This document shows positions 26,730-35,500 of a DNA stretch of 64,000 nucleotides, in pieces; position 1 is the stretch's first letter, and the number at the start of each line of letters is the position of its first letter. This stretch comes from Massilia violaceinigra (GTDB lineage Bacteria > Pseudomonadota > Gammaproteobacteria > Burkholderiales > Burkholderiaceae_D). A model generated the notes under the pieces. The model was not told where the DNA came from. It searched no databases and saw only the letters and a list, made by a program, of their open reading frames with translations. The translations under genes and the position numbers were made by a program. Location of the stretch: contig NZ_CP024608.1 of assembly GCF_002752675.1 (NCBI RefSeq), positions 1,426,001 through 1,490,000 on the forward strand, given 5' to 3'.

Positions 26730-29700
26730 TGGCAAAGGTGATCCCAGTAGGCCAGCCGGTCAACGATGCGGAGCGCAACGCCATCGCTTACCTTCGGGAT
26801 CGCCTACCAGAAAGTTTTGTCCTGCTCCATAACTTCGAGATTGAGCGCCACGGTGAACGCTTCGAGATCGACATCGCGCTGTTGACCCCGCATGCCCTTT
26901 ACCTGATTGACGTGAAGGGCACGCGCGGCACCATCGACGTGTACGGCAACAAGTGGTATCCCGAGGGGCGCGCTCCGTATCCCTCGCCGCTGGGCAAGTT
27001 GCGAAGCCACGCCCGCACCGTGAAGGGCTTGGTGACCCAGGCCAATCCCGGACGTCATGAGCTGGACGGCATCTATGTAGATGCCGCCATCCTGCTCACC
27101 GCGCCTGATGCACATTTGAACGATCGCGAGCAACTTGACGCGGACCGGGCAGTCAAACTGAAGGACGCTGAGCGTTACTTTAAAGACGCGACGCGCATCC
27201 CTGCGCGCTTCTCCAAGAACATCCTGCAGCAGCAGGGACTCATCCTGCATGCGTTAAAAGTGGTGAAACCTGCTTCCGCCGTGCAGCGGTTCGGTCACTG
27301 GCAAGTAACAGAAAAGCTCGGGGCAGCAGAGGCTTATACGGAGTTCCGTGCCGAGAACGCGTTCGCGGGTGGCACGGCCCGCCTGCGGGTGTACCGAGCT
27401 GACCCCTATCAACCTGAAGATGTGCGTAAGGCGCAGGTCAACCGCATTACCAATGCCTATCGGGCACTTTCCAAGCTGCCGCTGCACCCCAACATTGTGG
27501 CGGCGCGGGACTTCTTCCCAACCGATGACGATAAGTCGTTCATCCTGATCCTGGATGATGCACCCGGTCAAGCGCTGACGGTACACATGGTCCGACCTCA
27601 ACTGGCGCTGACGCTGGACCAGAAGTGGCGAGTCGCCAAGGACCTGTTGGCAGCTTTGGCCCATGCGCACCACTACGGCGTGGTTCATCGCAACCTCACG
27701 CCAGGTGCGATCTTGATCGGTCAGGACGGCACCACACGCATCACCGACTTCGATTTCGCCAAGCCTGGCGCCGACCGCACCCTGACAATAGCGCCAGACA
27801 TTGTTGAACTCGTGGAAAAGGCCTATGTAGCCCCGGAGGCATTCCGCGAGCCGGGTGCGGCATCCACGGCGTCGGACATTTTTTCCGCCGGTGTCATCCT
27901 CTATGAGCTGTTCACTGGGGAGCGTCCGTTCGCAGGCGATCCCACAACGGTGTGGGATCGAGCGGGCGAGTTTTTGAACAAGCCCTCTGCGCTGCGACCT
28001 GAGCTGAACGAAACTTTTGACGGTTGGCTACAGAGCCTGTGCGCATTTGACGAACACAAGCGCTTGACCGCCACCGCCGCGCTGGCGACATTGAACGCCA
28101 TTCTACAACCGGCACCCCAGCCACATACTGGGCCAATTGAAGTGCTGAAGCTTGAACCGGTTGAAGCGGCAGAACAAGCACTCGTCGATTACTTGAACCT
28201 TGCAGCAGGCTACCGGCTGACTCACAAGTTCATCGTCGAGAAGAAGCTGGGGAGAGGCAGTTTCGGCGTGGTCTACAAGGTGATCGATACCTTAGGGGAT
28301 GTAGCACGCACGGTGAAGCTTATCGTCAGCGACCGGCACTCGACCCTGGACCGATTAAAGAAGGAATATCGCCACCTGGTGCAGATTCCGGAACACCCTC
28401 ACGTGGTACGGGTGCTGGATGCGGATGTGATCCCTGGCCATGACATCCCTTTCCTTGTGTTTGAGTATGTGGAAGGCTCAGACGTTGGCGACATGATCCA
28501 GGATCGCCTCCTGTCACCCGAGGACGCGCTGGAACTAGGCAAGCAGGTGATGGAAGGACTGGTACACCTGCATGCGCACGGCTTCCATCACTGCGACATT
28601 AAGCCCCGTAACCTGCTCTGGACCCACAAGGGCGCCAAGATCATCGACTTCAATGTCTCGGTTCGAGCAGATGATAAAGAGTCGCGCGGTGGTGGCTCAC
28701 GACGCTATCTGCCCCCGGACTTTGACCCCGAGGTCATTCCACACAACGGAGAGCGCGCGGACCGTGATCTCTATGCCTTGGGCCTGACCCTTTATGAGGC
28801 ACTGACATCCCGGTACCCCTGGGACACGACCGAGCCGCCCATCAACAAGCCAGCGCCCGACCCGCGCGATTTATCGGGTTTTGACGACTTAGCCTCAGAG
28901 CTGGTGAACGTGGTGTTGAAGGCAATTGCCCCGCGTCGGACTGAGCGTTATCACACCGCCGTTGATTTCCGGGATGCGCTGGCAGAGGTGCGCCACGCGC
29001 GGCGCATTCAAAGCGGCAGCCTGACAGCCATGGCGACGGCGGTCAGCAGTGGGCAAGCCGTTTTGACCGAACCCGCTTTGAATAGAAATGCTTTTGTGTC
29101 GCACCTGCTGACGTTATATAGCCAGAGCAGCCGTAGCAATGCGGGCACGCGGGGCATGGACGCGCTGGGCTTCTCCGCTTACGTGGACACAGCGCTGGAT
29201 CGGGCCTTGTTACCCGCTGTGCTGCAGGGTGAATTTCGATTGGTGCTGATCTCGGGGAATGCAGGTGATGGCAAGACGGCCTTCTTGCAGCGCCTGGAGA
29301 AAGAGGTTGAAGCCCGGGGCGGCTCAGCCAATCGAGGCCTGCCCAATGGCAGCGAGCTGCTCCTGGCGGGCAGGCGCTATTTGATCAACTACGATGGCAG
29401 CCAGGACGAGGGCAACAAAGACAACAACCAGGTTTTGTTGGATTTCCTGGCACCGTTCAAAGGCAACGACGCGACATTGTGGAAGCCAGCTGAGACCAGG
29501 CTGATCGCGATCAATGAAGGCCGATTGGTGGACTTTCTGGCGACCCATGAGATAGGCTTTCCCGCATTGACGGCGCTCGTTCGGAGGGCGTTTTCGAGCG
29601 GCGAGGCAGAATCTGGTGTGGCGGTGGTAAACCTGAACAGGCGCAGTGTGGTAGCCGACGCTGAAGGCGGTTCAATTCTGGAGCGCACGCTGCAAAGCAT

Positions 29701-30892
29701 GGTACAGCCCAAGAATTGGTCCGCTTGCGAACAATGTGTCCTGCAGGACAGTTGCTACGCCTTGCACAACGCACGCAGCTTCCAGGACGAAATCGCCGGC
29801 CCGCGCTTGCTAGAGCGCCTCAAGATGCTTTACACCATGGCGCACCTTCGCGGGCGCTTGCACATCACGATGCGCGACCTGCGCTCGGCTCTGTCCTTCA
29901 TGTTGATCGGGAACCGCGACTGTGCCGAGATACATGCGCTGTACGCGGCTGGGAAACATGATGACGTGGCGCGCAGCTTCTACTTCAATAGCTGGATGGG
30001 TGCCGAACAACCCACCTCAGACCGGCTACTGACGTTGCTTAGCGATCTTGATGTCGGCAAGCAGGAAGACCCACGCTTCGACCGTGGGTTGGACTTTGTG
30101 CAACCTGACGACCGGGCCTTGTTCCGTTTTGAGCGCCGGAGGCAGTTCGACTTCGAGATATTGAAACGGCTATTCGCCGATCTTCCGCGTGGACTATCTG
30201 ATTCTTCCGTTCGCCAGCGCGCCCGAAAGCACCGGGCATACGTCGCAATGGCTCGCCGCAAGCACTTCTTTGAACGGCGCGACCCTAGCTGGGAAAAGAT
30301 GCTGCCTTATCGCTCCGCCAAGCGCATGGTGGAGATCGTTCGCGGGGAAACGCCCATCGAAGAACTCACCAGCGAAATCTTGCATGCGATCAACCGCGGT
30401 GAGGGACTTCAGCGACCCGAGCGCCTGGGGGCCAGCTTGGCCTTGCAGTTGCGCCAGGTCGAACACGGCACGGTTCGAAGTTACCGGCTCTTCCCTACGG
30501 AAGGCTTCGATCTGCAAGTGCAAGACTTTGCGGCAAAGGCGCGCTTCGTTGAGCACCTGCCGACAGGCCTGCTGTTGAAATATGAAGGGCAAGGCGTGGG
30601 CGCGATCACAAGCGAGTTGATCATCAACCTGGATGTGTTCGAGATGCTGGTACGCCTCAACGAAGGCTATCGGCCCAGTGTCGAGGAAATGCAGGGTTTC
30701 TATCTTTGCCTCGGCGTATTCAAGAATAGTCTGAACGCACAGCCCTATCGGGAAATTCTGCTGACCACAACGGGACACGACTTCTTTCGCTTGGCTCGCC
30801 ATGACGATGGCCGCCTGGAGATCCGTTTGCTGCAGGGTCCAGTAGTGAGTAGTGGCGGAGCAGTCGTTAAAAACGGCGTCAAGGGGAACTGA
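26729..30892 (+). CDS. mad6: MADS NERD-dual-kinase-P-loop protein MAD6
   Basis: A 1387-residue multidomain protein. Residues about 12-110 form a NERD nuclease-related domain (HGERFEIDIALL ... LYLIDVKGTRG). A first kinase-like domain (about 190-470) is degenerate: HRNLTP replaces HRD and DFD replaces DFG. A second kinase domain (about 493-755) has an intact glycine loop GRGSFGVVYK, HCDIKPRNLL (Cys for Arg) and DFN. From about 830 there is a P-loop NTPase (SGNAGDGKTAF) with a long helical C-terminus. Kinase and nuclease parts in one chain suggest a signalling or effector hub. Start and stop overlap mad5 and mad7 by one base. Confidence 0.9.
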   Translation: MAKVIPVGQPVNDAERNAIAYLRDRLPESFVLLHNFEIERHGERFEIDIALLTPHALYLIDVKGTRGTIDVYGNKWYPEGRAPYPSPLGKLRSHARTVKGLVTQANPGRHELDGIYVDAAILLTAPDAHLNDREQLDADRAVKLKDAERYFKDATRIPARFSKNILQQQGLILHALKVVKPASAVQRFGHWQVTEKLGAAEAYTEFRAENAFAGGTARLRVYRADPYQPEDVRKAQVNRITNAYRALSKLPLHPNIVAARDFFPTDDDKSFILILDDAPGQALTVHMVRPQLALTLDQKWRVAKDLLAALAHAHHYGVVHRNLTPGAILIGQDGTTRITDFDFAKPGADRTLTIAPDIVELVEKAYVAPEAFREPGAASTASDIFSAGVILYELFTGERPFAGDPTTVWDRAGEFLNKPSALRPELNETFDGWLQSLCAFDEHKRLTATAALATLNAILQPAPQPHTGPIEVLKLEPVEAAEQALVDYLNLAAGYRLTHKFIVEKKLGRGSFGVVYKVIDTLGDVARTVKLIVSDRHSTLDRLKKEYRHLVQIPEHPHVVRVLDADVIPGHDIPFLVFEYVEGSDVGDMIQDRLLSPEDALELGKQVMEGLVHLHAHGFHHCDIKPRNLLWTHKGAKIIDFNVSVRADDKESRGGGSRRYLPPDFDPEVIPHNGERADRDLYALGLTLYEALTSRYPWDTTEPPINKPAPDPRDLSGFDDLASELVNVVLKAIAPRRTERYHTAVDFRDALAEVRHARRIQSGSLTAMATAVSSGQAVLTEPALNRNAFVSHLLTLYSQSSRSNAGTRGMDALGFSAYVDTALDRALLPAVLQGEFRLVLISGNAGDGKTAFLQRLEKEVEARGGSANRGLPNGSELLLAGRRYLINYDGSQDEGNKDNNQVLLDFLAPFKGNDATLWKPAETRLIAINEGRLVDFLATHEIGFPALTALVRRAFSSGEAESGVAVVNLNRRSVVADAEGGSILERTLQSMVQPKNWSACEQCVLQDSCYALHNARSFQDEIAGPRLLERLKMLYTMAHLRGRLHITMRDLRSALSFMLIGNRDCAEIHALYAAGKHDDVARSFYFNSWMGAEQPTSDRLLTLLSDLDVGKQEDPRFDRGLDFVQPDDRALFRFERRRQFDFEILKRLFADLPRGLSDSSVRQRARKHRAYVAMARRKHFFERRDPSWEKMLPYRSAKRMVEIVRGETPIEELTSEILHAINRGEGLQRPERLGASLALQLRQVEHGTVRSYRLFPTEGFDLQVQDFAAKARFVEHLPTGLLLKYEGQGVGAITSELIINLDVFEMLVRLNEGYRPSVEEMQGFYLCLGVFKNSLNAQPYREILLTTTGHDFFRLARHDDGRLEIRLLQGPVVSSGGAVVKNGVKGN

Positions 30893-32565
30893 TGGCATTG
30901 CAGAAGAAGGACAGGGAGTTTCGCCTCCCGAAAATTAGCTATCTCGATTTCAAGACGATCGAGATGGACCGGGTACTCACAGGGCTGTTCGAGCGCCTTG
31001 AGCATGGCGGCTATCCGAGCGTCTTCCGGGACAAGCGCGAGTTAACCGTGGACAAATTCGTGGATGACATCCTCGACGCTAGCGACAAATTCTTGGGCTT
31101 CAGGCAGCACCGAGACATAGTGGAGCGTTGGGTCGAAACCCACCTGATGGACATTGTGAATCGAGGCAAGAAAAACGCGGCCGTGGCTGGTCCGCGCCCC
31201 TTGCATGGCTATACTTACCGCTTTCGCAATCCGAAACACTCGCGAGACTATGGCGCTTCCCAGCATCTCTACCAGATGCTTCATCACGCTCGAAACCTTA
31301 CAGGTCACAAGGCAATCGAGCATCTAAAGAGCTTCTTCTTCGACGGGTTCGACAAGCTCACGCGAGAGTTGAACGAGAAAGCGCTGACCGACATTGAGAC
31401 TGCCACGCTGCTGCATTTCCTTTCTCAGCGAAAAGACACGGCTGATACACGTGCTGGAGGCGACCGCTTCGCGCCGGTTTGCATCGGATCGGCTGACTTG
31501 ATGGCCGAGGACGTTCAGCGATTGCTTTTCTATAAACCCTTTATGCCACGCTCGGTGATGGTGGAATATCTTAAGGTCCTGTTGTCGTTCCACTTGGCCC
31601 TTTATCACCTGCGTCTCATGAAATTGCTGCCTGCTTGGCAGAAGCTGGAGGGTGCAAATTCCCTCTGCGCCGAATCGACGTGCCCAATGAAGCCCCGCGA
31701 ACAACGCGATCCGCAGGGTGACTGCCCTTACAAGCTCGGTCTATATGTTGATCTCTCCGGCAGCGCGAGTTCTGCAACGGCGACGCTGGCTGAGCGAAGC
31801 GCCGACGGGTATTACCGGCGTATTCCTAGTTTTGTCCGTGCGTACTTCGTCGCGAAGAAGCTGGACGAGTTCTCAGAGCACCTGGTCAGACGTGGAAAGC
31901 TGATCCGCCCTTTGAACGCGGTATTTTCCGTTGGCCAGCTATACGGGTTGCAAGGCGAGCCTTTTGCGGAGGAGCGGAACAAGTTTTTCGGCGAACGACT
32001 TTCCGGACTGTTGGAATCCCTGGCTGAGGGGGGGGCTGGCTTAGATGCGGAGGTAGAGGCGATTACCAAAATGGGCCTCCCGGATTTTGATACTTACATT
32101 GAGATTCTGGTGGCCCTTCGTGGCGCCTTCCATCGGAAGTACATCGTCGAGTCACTGGATGCCACGATGCTCAAGAACAAGTCGGGAGCGCTGCTCGCAC
32201 AAACTCGCGCGCGAAATGCCCCCCGGCGATTTGTTTTAGAAAGCCGCTTGCTTGAAGTTCTTTTGCAGATTGCCGTCCTGCGGCCCGGTGGTGATCAAGG
32301 CTATTTCACGGGGGAGATGCGGATCGATGAGTTGATGTCGTTTCTGCGTGAGCGTTACGGCATTCATATTGACCAGCTGCCGCCCGGCGAAGGCTTCAGC
32401 ACGCCAACTATCGAGGAGCGCAAGGCGCTAAGGAGCAACGTACAGGCCTTCACCGGACGCCTTCGCGAAATTGGTTTCTATCGAGACCTTTCCGATGCAT
32501 ACGTGACACAAACCGTCGTGCCGCGCTATGTAATCGCGGAACACGCGGAGGGAGCAAGCACATGA
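30892..32565 (+). CDS. mad7: MADS protein MAD7
   Basis: A 557-residue soluble protein with no domain I can name. A cysteine group (LCAESTCPMK ... GDCPYK, about residues 260-280) could bind a metal, and the rest is largely helical. Its place between the kinase protein and the giant ATPase, with one- and four-base overlaps, fixes it as MAD7. No catalytic motif is visible. Confidence 0.8.
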   Translation: MALQKKDREFRLPKISYLDFKTIEMDRVLTGLFERLEHGGYPSVFRDKRELTVDKFVDDILDASDKFLGFRQHRDIVERWVETHLMDIVNRGKKNAAVAGPRPLHGYTYRFRNPKHSRDYGASQHLYQMLHHARNLTGHKAIEHLKSFFFDGFDKLTRELNEKALTDIETATLLHFLSQRKDTADTRAGGDRFAPVCIGSADLMAEDVQRLLFYKPFMPRSVMVEYLKVLLSFHLALYHLRLMKLLPAWQKLEGANSLCAESTCPMKPREQRDPQGDCPYKLGLYVDLSGSASSATATLAERSADGYYRRIPSFVRAYFVAKKLDEFSEHLVRRGKLIRPLNAVFSVGQLYGLQGEPFAEERNKFFGERLSGLLESLAEGGAGLDAEVEAITKMGLPDFDTYIEILVALRGAFHRKYIVESLDATMLKNKSGALLAQTRARNAPRRFVLESRLLEVLLQIAVLRPGGDQGYFTGEMRIDELMSFLRERYGIHIDQLPPGEGFSTPTIEERKALRSNVQAFTGRLREIGFYRDLSDAYVTQTVVPRYVIAEHAEGAST

Positions 32566-35500
32566 GCCAAGGATTACGTGAACTCACCACCCAGGAGCTG
32601 AACGCCGCGCTGGAAACGGTACTGCTGCCGAAGCTTTCTAAGCTTTTGGCGACTCGCGATCTCGGGCATTGCATGCGGGTCACGGACCTTGACCGTGAGC
32701 TGATGATTCGCTTGGCCGGCGGTCTTCGTGCTGCAGTTCCTTCGGCTAACGTTGTGGTTCTTGCAGATGACAGCCTCCGTGCTCTGGCACCAGATTTAGC
32801 GGTTAGCAGTACCAAGCTTGTGGAACTCAGAAATCCGCTGCCTAACGAAGAGCTTCGGCCGCCGCTGCTCGTGTTTGTGCCGAACGACCTGCGGGCATCA
32901 GCTGAGGACTCATTCGGGGTTGCGACGTTTGAAGAGGTGTCAATTGATGGAGCCTATGCCGAGCTGAATGCGCTTCTAATTTCACAGGTTCCAGCCGATG
33001 TGAGAGTTGCCGTGGAAGCTTGCCTAGGTGAGCTGCGCCGAGGCGAGACCCGTTGGCGATATGCCGACGATGCCGCAGTTGCGCGGTATCTGCTGACCTG
33101 CAAGGTCAATGATTTTGAGCAGGATGCCATGGGCGCAGCGCTGTGCGAGTTCGCTCTGATACCTGACTTTGAGCTGTACCAGCAAGCTGAGCGAGCACCC
33201 GCTCGTGTGGCGCGTAATCGCGAGTGCGTCGAACGCATCACTTGGTCTACAAAGACCGAGCGCGTTCGAGCGCTGGAGCTAGGCTTGCTTGAGCCTCTGT
33301 TCTGCAAGCAATTGGGCGAGTTTTTCTCGCGGGTGGGTGTTGCCAATCCCAAGGAATGGACGCAGCTGATTGTCCGCGACCGGGTGCATTGGCCTCTCGC
33401 GTTCAACAAATGGCATTTTGCGGATGGTGGTGTCAATCCGGACGCCGTCTATATTGGTGATGTAGTCTTGCCAGATTTGCCAGTGGTGAAGGAAGATAAC
33501 GAGGATCCTCGCTTGGCTGAGCTGATTGGCCACAAGGTGCTGCCTATCTCAAAGACTGGGCTGAAGAAGTTCAGCGTGTCTTTCCGTGTCGATCCCGTTC
33601 CATCTAAAGTCGAGGGCTTGTCCCGCTTTGTAGCAGAGGTGGTTTCGCGCGACAATGGTCCGACCGGGCTGCGGCGGCGTAAAGCGGCATGGGCCAAAGG
33701 TATGGATTCAGGGGTGATCGCCTTTTCGTCGATTGGTAAGACCGACTGGGAAGAGGGTTGGCATTTCGTTCGGGTGTATGCAGAAACGGAGGACGGTGAC
33801 CGAATTCCACTGGCTGACGGCGAAGGCAATCCGGTGCGCTTTAACAACGATGCATCGGAAACACACGCCAGCGCCAATGAGAGCGATCTTTTCTATGTTG
33901 TTACAGATGAAGAGGTCGAGGTAGAGCCGCCGCAACGCGCGGTGCCACGGGATTCCAGTTTAATGCACGCGTTGCTGCGCGCACGTTTCGCTGCGGTGTC
34001 TCAGGATCGTGATCCCGGTTCTGTCTCGATCACTGGTTGTGCATGGGTCGAACGAGGCAGTAAAGCTGCGACAACCGCTGAGACTCTGGAGATTCGGCTG
34101 GGCAAGGAAGGTAAAGCGAACGTCTTGGTGTCTGGTGTGCTGGCCAGCCTTGAGCGTGCCTTTCTTAGTGATCCAGATGGTCTCAACCGATTGAAGTTGT
34201 CGGTCAGTGCCTCAGGAGTCGCCACACGCTCAACGATGTCCTTCGTATGGCCCAGCTCAGAAGAGGTGGCGCGCTTCAGGGAAGCTCGGGCGGCGCTCTT
34301 TGAAGCCGTTCTACAGGGCGATCAGCGACTGATCATGCAGGCAAGTGACCTTCTTCAGCTGCAGGAGCCCGCGCAAAACTACGCTGCTGCTTACTTAGCT
34401 TGGATTGATGCCGTACTGGTCCGATCCAGCTCGAGCGATGCGGCTGTGGCGCGCCAAGCAATGGATGAACTACGGTGTGCGTTGACCATTGATTCGGTGG
34501 CGTTGGTCCTGGAAGATTATCAAGGCAGACGCCGAGACGCTGTGCTGCTGGGGCCAACGCATCCGCTGCGCTCAACTTGGCATGCCGCGTGGGGCCAGCT
34601 CGGACAGACCTGGATGGAGCGAAGTCGAATGAGCAGCCGCGAGTTCGTGGTTCCGACCCGTGATGCTGTGATCAAGCAGCTTGCCCCCGCAGCTTTTCCT
34701 CCGGTACTCCCCTTCGGTGAGGAACTGGGGCGCTCGGCTCTTGCCGTTGACAATATCAATCCATTCTGGGCGCTGTATGCTGCGACCGATGAGAAGGACC
34801 CTCGGGGCTTAGTTGGAGAGGTGTGTGCGGCGCTTGGTCTTCAGGAGCCTGCCATCGGCGGTGCAACCATCGACAGCGCCTATTTGGCGTCGCGTGTTCA
34901 GCGATATTTGATTCAGCATCCCTATGTTGAGACCTTGACGATCAATGCCTTCAACGCCGGGAGAGCGGGGGCATTAGCTGATGTTCTATTGGCACTGCAG
35001 CGTCATTCTGAGTTTTCCGATCTTCGGTACGACGTTCGGCTGTTCGTACTTGACCCTGCCGTCCCATCGACCGGGGAAGCTCTGTTGGAACTTTTGGCGC
35101 CAGACTCGGGCACCAGTGCGAAGGAGGCAGATGCGTTTTCAACGCCAACAGACAGCCATTTGCACCCGAAGTTGCGATTGGCGGTCCGGGCCATCAAGGA
35201 ATTCCGAGACGCCCCAGACTCGCATGCTGCGCACCTGTCGTTCCTATTTGACCTGTTCCCTGCCGAGGAAATTAGAGCCGTAGACGTGCGAGAATCGGAT
35301 GATTCCTCATTCGTACATGGCCTAATTCAGCCCTTTAAGGTGGATTATTTAGAGGACGAACAATCCATTACGTGGCTTCGGCGCCCCCTACACGGTATCG
35401 CTCAGCCGCTGGAGGGAGCTGAAGCCTTGTCCGACCTTATGGGCGGTATCTCCCGCGCGGTATCGATTGCCGTGGCTGCGGTCGCCCGCAGCCAGTATCT

